DNA of 5,669 bases from Deinococcus sp. (GTDB lineage: Bacteria > Deinococcota > Deinococci > Deinococcales > Deinococcaceae). The stretch lies in the NCBI RefSeq assembly GCF_018260405.1, contig NZ_JAGLBG010000118.1, positions 1-5,669 on the forward strand, read 5' to 3'. Below are positions 1 through 5,597 of the stretch, piece by piece. Position 1 is the stretch's first letter, and each line of letters starts with the position of its first letter. The position numbers and the translations under genes were made by a program. A model generated the notes under the pieces. That model made no database searches, was not told the origin of the DNA, and saw only the letters and a program-made list of their open reading frames with translations.

Positions 1-1
1 C

Positions 2-130
2 GGGACGGGGCGTGACATTCCGCATCAGGTCGACGAGTACGTCGAGGTGAAGCACCTGATCCGTTCAGCCCGGATCTATGCAGCGGCGGCCACCCTTTTT
101 CTAACCGTACCATTGGAGAATAAAGAATGA
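2..130 (+). CDS. C-terminal end of an M20-family (ArgE/DapE-like) metallopeptidase/deacylase, 5' truncated by the window edge
   Basis: Frame 2 is open from the window edge to a TGA at 128-130 and gives 42 residues. The stretch GRDIPHQVDEYVEVKHL, followed by IRSARIYAAAATLFL, matches the usual C-terminus of M20 hydrolases (ArgE, DapE, aminoacylase and carboxypeptidase types). There a His followed two residues later by (D/N)E supplies a metal ligand, and a helix of the form L..A.RIYA..A closes the protein. The presumed ligand His is codon 23-25. The family hydrolyses amide bonds of N-acyl amino acids, dipeptides or succinylated amino acids with two zinc ions, usually in the cytoplasm. The stop overlaps the next start (ATGA, 127-130), which implies one operon and translational coupling with the binding protein. 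The exact substrate cannot be told from the tail alone. It could also be another two-metal hydrolase, but the motif pattern makes M20 the best call. Confidence 0.72.
   Translation, partial: GTGRDIPHQVDEYVEVKHLIRSARIYAAAATLFLTVPLENKE
115..118 (+). promoter_or_regulatory. Ribosome binding site of the solute-binding protein gene
   Basis: GGAG lies 8 bases before the ATG at 127, inside the last codons of the upstream hydrolase. It supports this ATG, which is followed directly by a convincing signal peptide. No separate promoter is evident in the 126 bases before the gene, all of which are coding. Confidence 0.7.
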
Positions 131-1638
131 TTTCAACCCCTGACTTCAGGCTGAGCCTTGCCCTCACCCTCGCTCTACTCGGTAGTGCGGCCTACGCCCA
201 GGAACAGCCCACTCAGGGTGGTCGACTGACCATTTCCACTAGCGCCGAACCCCCCATGCTCGACCCGACCAGCAGTACCTCGGCGGAAATCAGCAGCATC
301 ATGTACGACAATGTCCTGCAAGGACTGGTCAAAATTGCGCCGTCGGGCAAGATCGAACCGTCGCTGGCGACCCGCTACCAGGTTTCCGCAGATGCAAAGA
401 CCTACACCTTCGTTCTGCGCCAGGGGGTCAAATTCCACGACGGGAGTGCTTTCGGGCCTAGCGACGTGATCGCGGCGCTCAAGCGGGCCATGGACCCCAA
501 ATCGGGCCACACCCACGCCGAGTATTACGCCGATATGGTCAGCGTCAGCGCGAGCGGCCCCAATACGGTAGTCATCGTGCTTAGCCGTCCAAACGCCGAC
601 TTCCTGTTCAATCTGGCCCGCGCCGACTCGGTCATCATGCCCGAGGGCAAAACGGACGCCATGAAGTCTGCCCCGGTAGGCACCGGCCCCTTCAAGTTCG
701 TTTCCTGGCAGCGTGGCAGCGCCGTTACGCTAGAGCGCAATCCGAACTATTACGTCAAGACCCTGCCCTATCTCGACGGGGTTACCTTCCGCTTTATCTC
801 GGATCCCAACGCGCAACTCGCGGCGCTGCGCTCCGGAGACATTGACGTGATCGGCAGCGGCCTGGCCCCCGAAAATGCCCTGAGCCTCAAGCAGGACAGC
901 AATTTCAAGGTGATCGTGGGCAGCTCGACCAACAAGCTCACCGTCAGCATGAACAATGCCCGCGCCCCGTTCAACGATATTCGGGTTCGCAAGGCCGTGC
1001 AGTACGCTATCGACAAAAACGCGCTGCTCCAAGGAGTTATGCTCGGCAACGGCACGCTGCTGGGAACTCACCGCACCCCGAACGAAAGCTGTTATTACGA
1101 CCTCAGCGGCCAGTACAAACCCAACTTGCAACTCAGCCGCTCGCTGCTGCAACAGGCAGGCTATACAGCCCAGAAGCCCCTTAAGATCACGCTGACGCTG
1201 CCCTCACAGTACGTCTACGCGGTTCGCACCGGGCAGGCGGTCGCAGCTCAGCTCAACAGGGCTGGGATTCAGACCGAGATCAAGCTGGTCGATTTCAGCA
1301 CCTGGCTTAAGCAGGTCTTCCAGGGTGGGGACTACGATATGAGCGTCATCGGTCACGCTGAACCCAACGACATCGGCATCTATGCCAACAAGAACTACTA
1401 CTTCCACTACGACAACCAGAAATTCCGCGATAAATTCGAGAAATACCAGCGCACCACCAACCGCAGCGCGGCCTGTATCTCGATGCGCGCCCTGCAAAAG
1501 CAACTCGCCGATGACGCAGTGAACGTCTGGGTGCAGGAATTGCCTTACATGGCAGCCCTGAAAAACCGGGTCGGAGGCTGGTGGAACGATCATCCCCTGC
1601 CCAGTTTGAATGTGACGCAGACCTACCTCCGCAAATAG
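127..1638 (+). CDS. ABC transporter solute-binding protein, family 5 (peptide/nickel/opine type)
   Basis: This 503-residue protein is the extracytoplasmic receptor of an ABC importer of the DppA/OppA/NikA family (SBP_bac_5). Residues 1-24 form a signal peptide: a hydrophobic core rich in Leu and Ala, then an AYA|Q signal peptidase I site. There is no lipobox Cys, so it should be a soluble periplasmic protein. Family hallmarks in order are MYDNVLQGLVKI near 59-70, KFHDGSAFGPSDV at 102-114, GTGPFKFVSW at 185-194 followed by LERNPNYY at 202-209, DIRVRKAVQYAIDK at 284-297, and a YKPNLQLSRSLLQQAGY-type segment at 330-346. The length is normal for the family. Two cysteines (322 and 450) remain after export and could form a disulfide; that is inference. 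The gene overlaps the hydrolase stop by 4 bases and sits 10 bases before the DppB-like permease. Family members bind dipeptides, oligopeptides, opines, glutathione, nickel complexes or sugar oligomers, and the specific ligand cannot be read here. Confidence 0.93.
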   Translation: MISTPDFRLSLALTLALLGSAAYAQEQPTQGGRLTISTSAEPPMLDPTSSTSAEISSIMYDNVLQGLVKIAPSGKIEPSLATRYQVSADAKTYTFVLRQGVKFHDGSAFGPSDVIAALKRAMDPKSGHTHAEYYADMVSVSASGPNTVVIVLSRPNADFLFNLARADSVIMPEGKTDAMKSAPVGTGPFKFVSWQRGSAVTLERNPNYYVKTLPYLDGVTFRFISDPNAQLAALRSGDIDVIGSGLAPENALSLKQDSNFKVIVGSSTNKLTVSMNNARAPFNDIRVRKAVQYAIDKNALLQGVMLGNGTLLGTHRTPNESCYYDLSGQYKPNLQLSRSLLQQAGYTAQKPLKITLTLPSQYVYAVRTGQAVAAQLNRAGIQTEIKLVDFSTWLKQVFQGGDYDMSVIGHAEPNDIGIYANKNYYFHYDNQKFRDKFEKYQRTTNRSAACISMRALQKQLADDAVNVWVQELPYMAALKNRVGGWWNDHPLPSLNVTQTYLRK

Positions 1639-1648
1639 GCCCTGAAGA

Positions 1649-2596
1649 ATGCTGAATTACGTGTTCCAGCGCCTGCTCGGAGCGGCCATTACGTTGCTCC
1701 TGGCCGCCGCACTGGTGTTCGGCATCCTGTTGACCATTCCCGGTGATCCGGCGCAGACGCTGCTGGGGCTGGACGCCTCGCCCACGGCCCTGGCCCAGCT
1801 GCGTCATCAGCTGGGACTGGATCAGCCGCCACCGCTGCGGTTTGTCCACTGGGTGACTGGAGCGCTCCACGGCGACTTGAATCAGTCGATTCGCTACGAC
1901 GCGCCGGTCAGTCGGCTGCTGCGCGAACGCCTGAGCCTGAGCCTGCCGCTGATCGGTCTGACGCTGGTGATCTCCAGCCTGCTGGCCCTGTGGCTGGGGA
2001 GTGCCGCTGCCCGCGCTGCCCAGGCACGCAGCGGACGCGACACCTGGATCACGGCGGGCGCCGTGCTGCTCTCGGCGCTGCCGAGTTTCTGGGTCGGGCT
2101 GATGCTTATGCTTGCCTTCGCAGTCAGGCTACACTGGTTGCCTTCGGGCGGGTTTCCGGGCTGGCAGGAGCCGGGACGCGCCGCCCTCGCCCTGGTGCTG
2201 CCTGTGGCGACCCTGACCCTGACCCGCGTCGCGATCCTGGCCCGGATGGTGCGTTCCAGCCTCCTGGACTCGCTGTCGCAGGACTATGTCCGCACGGCGC
2301 GGGCCAAGGGTGTTTCCGAACGGCGGGTGCTGTACCGCCACGCCCTGCGCAACGCGCTGATCCCCATTGTGACTGTCCTGGGAGTACAGTTCGCCGAGCT
2401 TTTGACGGCTACCGTGATCGTCGAAGCGGTCTTCTCGCTGCCCGGCTTCGGGACGCTGATCCTGAGCGGTATCGAAGCCCGCGACTACCCGATGGTGCAG
2501 GGCGTAGTCCTGGTGCTCTCGGCGCTGGTCGTGCTGGTCAATCTCATCGTCGATCTTTCTTACGGTCTGCTTGACCCAAGGATCAGTTATGGCTAA
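1649..2596 (+). CDS. ABC transporter permease, DppB/OppB type
   Basis: This 315-residue inner-membrane subunit would form half of the translocation channel of the importer served by the preceding binding protein. The N-terminus (MLNYVFQRLLGAAITLLL) has the classic DppB layout of a short basic lead and a first membrane helix at about 10-29. A periplasmic domain follows (about 30-95), then further helices at about 98-120, 134-160, 178-198, 238-260 and 282-305. The cytoplasmic EAA-type coupling loop, which contacts the ATPase, is at 211-240 (DYVRTARAKGVSERRVLYRH, then ALRNALIP). The end, DLSYGLLDPRISYG, is the family's usual C-terminus (YxxLDPR). The start is 10 bases after the binding-protein stop. 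Its Shine-Dalgarno is weak (GAAG close to the ATG, or TAGG across the previous stop), so translation probably depends on coupling. It overlaps the next permease gene by 8 bases. Confidence 0.94.
   Translation: MLNYVFQRLLGAAITLLLAAALVFGILLTIPGDPAQTLLGLDASPTALAQLRHQLGLDQPPPLRFVHWVTGALHGDLNQSIRYDAPVSRLLRERLSLSLPLIGLTLVISSLLALWLGSAAARAAQARSGRDTWITAGAVLLSALPSFWVGLMLMLAFAVRLHWLPSGGFPGWQEPGRAALALVLPVATLTLTRVAILARMVRSSLLDSLSQDYVRTARAKGVSERRVLYRHALRNALIPIVTVLGVQFAELLTATVIVEAVFSLPGFGTLILSGIEARDYPMVQGVVLVLSALVVLVNLIVDLSYGLLDPRISYG
2578..2582 (+). promoter_or_regulatory. Ribosome binding site that decides the DppC-like start
   Basis: AAGGA lies 6 bases before the ATG at 2589, inside the last codons of the DppB-like gene. 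An in-frame TTG at 2571 would add six residues, but the AAGGA motif would then lie inside the coding sequence, downstream of that start. The ATG at 2589 is therefore preferred. Confidence 0.75.
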
Positions 2597-3452
2597 TTCG
2601 CCCAGTCCTGCCTCTTTAGAAAAACCGGTCAAACAGAGGCGGCGCTGGCAGCGGCTCCCCCCTGCCCTGCGCGTGGGCGGTCTGCTGGTCGGCATCATTG
2701 TCCTGATGGCGCTGCTTAGCCTAGTGTGGCTTCCAGCCGATCCAGACGCTCAGGACATGCTTTCGCGGCTACAGGCACCCAGCACCAGCCATGTGCTGGG
2801 CACCGATCAGTATGGCCGCGATCTACTGGCCCGTATTCTGGTCGGCGCAAGGGCCTCTTTGCTGGTCGGCACAGTCGCCGTCAGTATCGGCCTGGGCAGT
2901 GGGCTGATCTTCGGGCTGTTAGCGGGTTACTTTGGTGGGCGAGTAGACCGGACGATCATGCTGCTGCTCGAAGCGCTGTATTCTCTGCCCGCGCTGCTTC
3001 TGGCCATGCTGCTGGTGACCGCCTGGGGCCCTGGACTGGTCAGCGCCATGACTGCTGTCGGTATCGCTGCCATACCCGCCTTTAGCCGAGTAGCGCGGGC
3101 CAGCGTCTTGCAGGTGCGGGTCATGCCCTACGTCGAAGCGGCGCAGGCCCTAGGAGCGCGGCAGCGCCGGGTGCTGTTACAGCATGTTCTCCCCAACATT
3201 CTGGGACCCATGATCGTGCAGGCCAGCCTGACGATGGGAGCCGCCGTGCTGATCGAGGCGAGCTTGTCCTACCTGGGCCTGGGCATTCAGCCGCCGGCCG
3301 CCAGCTGGGGGCGGATGTTACGCGAGTCCCAGAGTTTCATGATGCTTTCTCCCGGCCCCACCATCTTTCCCGGTCTCGCTGTCGCTGCCGTAGTGCTGGG
3401 CTTCAATCTACTGGGTGACGGCCTGCGCGACCTGCTGGGCCAAAGGAACTGA
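2589..3452 (+). CDS. ABC transporter permease, DppC/OppC type
   Basis: With the ATG start this is a 287-residue membrane subunit, the partner of the DppB-like protein. A basic cytoplasmic lead (KQRRRWQR at about 15-22) precedes the first helix at about 28-48. The family hallmark HVLGTDQYGRDLLARILVGAR follows at 68-88. Membrane helices lie at about 91-115, 124-146, 149-167, 205-222 and 256-275. The EAA coupling loop is clear at 181-203 (YVEAAQALGARQRRVLLQHV then LPN). LSYLGLGIQPPAASWGRML (226-244) and FNLLGDGLRDLL (272-283) are standard DppC C-terminal blocks. All expected motifs are intact, so the subunit looks functional. The gene overlaps the DppB-like gene by 8 bases and ends directly against the next start. 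ATPase subunits (DppD/DppF-like) would normally follow a DppC gene. Here a dehydrogenase follows instead. Confidence 0.94.
   Translation: MANSPSPASLEKPVKQRRRWQRLPPALRVGGLLVGIIVLMALLSLVWLPADPDAQDMLSRLQAPSTSHVLGTDQYGRDLLARILVGARASLLVGTVAVSIGLGSGLIFGLLAGYFGGRVDRTIMLLLEALYSLPALLLAMLLVTAWGPGLVSAMTAVGIAAIPAFSRVARASVLQVRVMPYVEAAQALGARQRRVLLQHVLPNILGPMIVQASLTMGAAVLIEASLSYLGLGIQPPAASWGRMLRESQSFMMLSPGPTIFPGLAVAAVVLGFNLLGDGLRDLLGQRN
3442..3447 (+). promoter_or_regulatory. Ribosome binding site of the decarboxylating dehydrogenase
   Basis: AAAGGA lies 5 bases before the ATG at 3453, within the last codons of the DppC-like gene. The DppC stop (TGA, 3450-3452) touches the ATG with no gap, a typical translationally coupled junction. 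Confidence 0.7.
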
Positions 3453-4526
3453 ATGAACAGATACAGAATTGCTGTGATTGCCGGTGACGGAATTGGCCCG
3501 GAAGTGGTTAATGAGGGTCTCAGGGTGCTGCGGGTGGTCGCCGCTGAAGCGGGCAACTCGGGCCAATTCGAGTTGGAACTGGAAGAACTCGACTGGGGCA
3601 GCAGCTACTATGACCGCCACGGAAGCATGATGCCGGAGAATGCTATCGAAACTCTGCGCGGCTTCGATAGCATCTATTTCGGAGCCGTTGGTCGACCCGA
3701 CTTGCCCGATGATCTGACTGTCTGGGGCTTGATCCTACCAATGCGCCGTCAGCTCGATCTGTATGTCAATTTGCGTCCGATCCGGCTCTATCCGGGAGTG
3801 ACCGGACCACTAAGAAGCGGTACGGCCCCACCACACTTCCAGTTCATCCGTGAAAACACGGAAGGCGAATATGCTGGCCTGGGTGGCCGTCAGGGACACG
3901 GCGCTCATGAACTTGCCGTGCAGACCGGAGTTTTTACCCGGCGCGGGATCGAGCGGGTCGTGGAATACGCCTTCACGCTGGCACGCCCGGGTTCGCTGGT
4001 CACCAGCGTGACCAAATCGAACGCCCTACAACACGCTTTCACGCTTTGGGACGAGGTTGCCAGTGAAGTTGCGGCGCGCTATCCGCAGGTGCGCTTCGAG
4101 AAGATGCACGTCGACGCCGTTGCGTACCAACTGGTCAAACATCCGTCGCGTTTCGATGTGGTGGTGGGATCTAATCTCTTCGGTGACATCCTGACCGATT
4201 TGGGGGCAGGCTTGCAGGGCAGTCTAGGGCTGGCTTCCAGTGCCAATCTGTGCCCTGGGCAGCGTTTGGCCCTTTTCGAGCCGGTTCACGGGTCGGCCCC
4301 CGACATTGCTGGACAGGGCAAAGCCAATCCGCTGGGGGCGGTAGCCTGCGCGGCCCTGATGCTGGACCATCTGGGAGAGCACCGGGCCGCGCAGCGCATC
4401 GAGCAGGCCATCGAGGAGGTGACGCGGCAGCAGATCTTCACTCCGGACCTCGGGGGTAGTGCCCGGACCAGTGAGGTCGGGGACGCCCTCCTCCAAGCCC
4501 TTTCCAGCGGGGGCGCGGAGCCCTAG
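3453..4526 (+). CDS. NAD-dependent beta-decarboxylating dehydrogenase, isocitrate/isopropylmalate family, tartrate/D-malate dehydrogenase-like
   Basis: This 357-residue cytoplasmic enzyme is of normal family length. The family oxidises a 2-hydroxy acid (isocitrate, 3-isopropylmalate, D-malate, tartrate) with NAD(P) and a divalent metal, usually with loss of CO2. Seen here: GDGIGPEVV at 11-19; substrate-carboxylate arginines R98, R108 (VNLRPIRLYPG) and R133 (FIRENTEGEY) with the catalytic Tyr 140; Lys 188 (TKSNAL); and metal-binding Asp 221, 245 and 249 (SNLFGDILTDLG is the family signature). FEPVHGSAPDIAGQGKANP at 275-293 carries an Asp (284) where NADP isocitrate dehydrogenases carry Lys, which points to NAD. 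YFGAVGRPDLPDD at 75-87, the Trp in VWGLILPMRR and VNLRPIRL resemble tartrate dehydrogenase (TtuC) and D-malate dehydrogenase (DmlA) more than leucine-pathway LeuB. The location after transporter genes, with no leuCD in sight, also argues against leucine biosynthesis. The exact substrate is open. The fit to the family is very strong, the sub-branch moderate. Confidence 0.9.
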   Translation: MNRYRIAVIAGDGIGPEVVNEGLRVLRVVAAEAGNSGQFELELEELDWGSSYYDRHGSMMPENAIETLRGFDSIYFGAVGRPDLPDDLTVWGLILPMRRQLDLYVNLRPIRLYPGVTGPLRSGTAPPHFQFIRENTEGEYAGLGGRQGHGAHELAVQTGVFTRRGIERVVEYAFTLARPGSLVTSVTKSNALQHAFTLWDEVASEVAARYPQVRFEKMHVDAVAYQLVKHPSRFDVVVGSNLFGDILTDLGAGLQGSLGLASSANLCPGQRLALFEPVHGSAPDIAGQGKANPLGAVACAALMLDHLGEHRAAQRIEQAIEEVTRQQIFTPDLGGSARTSEVGDALLQALSSGGAEP

Positions 4527-4565
4527 ATCTCCAGGTAAGCAATCCCCCACTTAACCCCGCTTAAC

Positions 4566-4571
4566 AAGGAG
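4566..4571 (+). promoter_or_regulatory. Ribosome binding site of the SDR gene
   Basis: AAGGAG lies 7 bases before the ATG at 4579 and is the strongest Shine-Dalgarno in the window. It follows a 52-base gap, so this gene can start translation without coupling to its upstream neighbour. I see no convincing -35/-10 pair in the gap. Confidence 0.8.
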
Positions 4572-4578
4572 AACAGGT

Positions 4579-5370
4579 ATGGATTACAGCAAGATGTTTC
4601 GGCTTGACGGCAAAGTAGCCCTTCTCGTCGGTGGCGCGAGTGGTATCGGCGAGGCCAGTGCCCAGGCTCTGGCCGCCAACGGCGCACACGTCGTCGTGGC
4701 AGACCTCAACAGTGAAGGGGCGGAGCAGGTCGTCGGTACCATCACCGCACAGGGAGGCAGTGCCGAGAGCCGTGTCCTGGACCTGACTGACGCGGCTGCC
4801 GTGAAAGACACCGTGACTGATATCGCCCGTCGACATGGTCACCTCGACATCGCAGTGAGTAGTCCTAGCATCAATGTACGTAAGCCTCTGCTGGATTATA
4901 CTCAGGACGAATTCGAACGGGTCGTGCGGGTTAACATGGGCGGCACCTTCAATCTGCTTCAGAGTGCCGGACGCCTCATGTCCGATCAGGGAGGTGGCAG
5001 CGTGATGGCTTTTTCCAGCGTACGTTCTCAGGTGGTCGAGCCTGGGCAAAGCATCTACGCCGCGACCAAAGCAGGTACCCTGCAAATGCTGCGTGGCCTA
5101 GCCAGCGAACTGGGCTCCAGGAACGTGCGGGTCAACGCTATCGGCCCGGGAGTCATCGACACTCCACTGACAGCTCAAATTCGCAAGGATCAGACGTGGT
5201 ACGACGCCTACGCGCAGAAAAGTGTCTTTGGCCGCTGGGGCAAGCCCGAGGAACTTGCTGGAGCCGTGGTCTTCTTGGCCTCAGACGCCGCTTCGTACAT
5301 CACCGGGATCATCCTGTACGTCGACGGAGGGTGGACGGCCGCCGACGGGCGCTTCACGCCGCCCCTCTAG
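4579..5370 (+). CDS. Short-chain dehydrogenase/reductase (classical SDR) with variant cofactor and structural motifs
   Basis: This 263-residue Rossmann-fold oxidoreductase is of standard length for a classical SDR. Visible elements are the glycine-rich nucleotide site GGASGIG at 18-24, Asp 42 after the second strand (VVVADLN; favours NAD over NADP), the structural/catalytic Asn 119 (RVNMGGTF), Ser 147 (AFSSVRS), and Tyr 160 with Lys 164 (YAATK). The tail motifs RVNAIGPGVIDTPL (184-197), GRWGKPEELAGAVVFLASDAASYITG (218-243) and YVDGGWTAADG are also standard. The full Asn-Ser-Tyr-Lys tetrad is present, so activity is expected. Two odd points stand out: the usual TGxxxGIG begins GG, and the usual NNAG after the fourth strand reads SSPS (94-97, then INVRKPL). 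Likely substrates are a secondary alcohol, sugar acid or hydroxy acid handled with the products of the genes upstream. Annotations such as gluconate 5-dehydrogenase or 3-oxoacyl reductase would be over-specific. It follows the decarboxylating dehydrogenase by 52 bases on the same strand. Confidence 0.92.
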   Translation: MDYSKMFRLDGKVALLVGGASGIGEASAQALAANGAHVVVADLNSEGAEQVVGTITAQGGSAESRVLDLTDAAAVKDTVTDIARRHGHLDIAVSSPSINVRKPLLDYTQDEFERVVRVNMGGTFNLLQSAGRLMSDQGGGSVMAFSSVRSQVVEPGQSIYAATKAGTLQMLRGLASELGSRNVRVNAIGPGVIDTPLTAQIRKDQTWYDAYAQKSVFGRWGKPEELAGAVVFLASDAASYITGIILYVDGGWTAADGRFTPPL

Positions 5371-5374
5371 GGGC
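5361..5374 (+). terminator. Short GC hairpin across the SDR stop codon, possible weak transcription end
   Basis: GCCCC, TCTA, GGGGC can form a perfect 5-bp stem with a 4-base loop that contains the TAG stop. It is followed by AAAAC rather than a T run, so it is not a standard intrinsic terminator on this strand. It could still protect the mRNA end. The call is tentative. Confidence 0.22.
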
Positions 5375-5505
5375 AAAACTAAAGTCTTTCATGCCTAAAC
5401 TCCCGCCTTGGCCATCAATTCGGCTTGCCCCAAGACCGTCAGGCTGGCCTGTTCCTGCTTATCCGGCGGGTAGGGGTGACTCGGTTTACCTTTTTGAAGC
5501 GCTGG

Positions 5506-5536
5506 TTGCCCCAATTGGTGACTTACCTTATATAAT
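5506..5536 (+). promoter_or_regulatory. Promoter-like -35/-10 region reading rightwards
   Basis: A perfect TATAAT is at 5531-5536, embedded in TTATATAAT. TTGCCC at 5506-5511 can serve as a -35. The spacing is 19 bases to TATAAT, or 17 bases to the overlapping TATATA at 5529-5534. It lies in locally AT-rich DNA and points to whatever lies beyond the right edge. The overlapping TATA stretch is near-palindromic, so a leftward promoter is not excluded. Confidence 0.35.
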
Positions 5537-5597
5537 AGGAATCCCAACCCTAGTCCAGGTTCTGAAGGCGTTGCTTTGATTGCTTCTTTTGGTCTTA

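Noticed and set aside
1346..1870. Long minus-strand frame across the binding-protein/permease junction
   Set aside because: It overlies two well-supported plus-strand genes and gives a low-complexity, Arg/Gln/Ser-rich translation typical of antisense shadows in GC-rich DNA.
3453..4526. Assignment as leucine-pathway LeuB
   Set aside because: The neighbours are transporter and oxidoreductase genes rather than leuA/leuC/leuD, and the specificity-loop residues look tartrate/D-malate-like. It is kept as an alternative only.
4561..5085. 174-codon minus-strand frame opposite the SDR
   Set aside because: It is a shadow of the SDR coding sequence, with no motif and no start signal of its own.
5400..5470. 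CCCGCC and GGCGGG about 60 bases apart as an inverted repeat
   Set aside because: A six-base match over that distance is expected by chance in GC-rich DNA, and the flanks do not extend the pairing.
5391..5579. Plus-strand frame of about 62 codons starting at the ATG at 5391
   Set aside because: It is the tail of a frame that overlaps the SDR. The composition is rich in Pro and Ala with no family pattern, and no ribosome binding site precedes the ATG.
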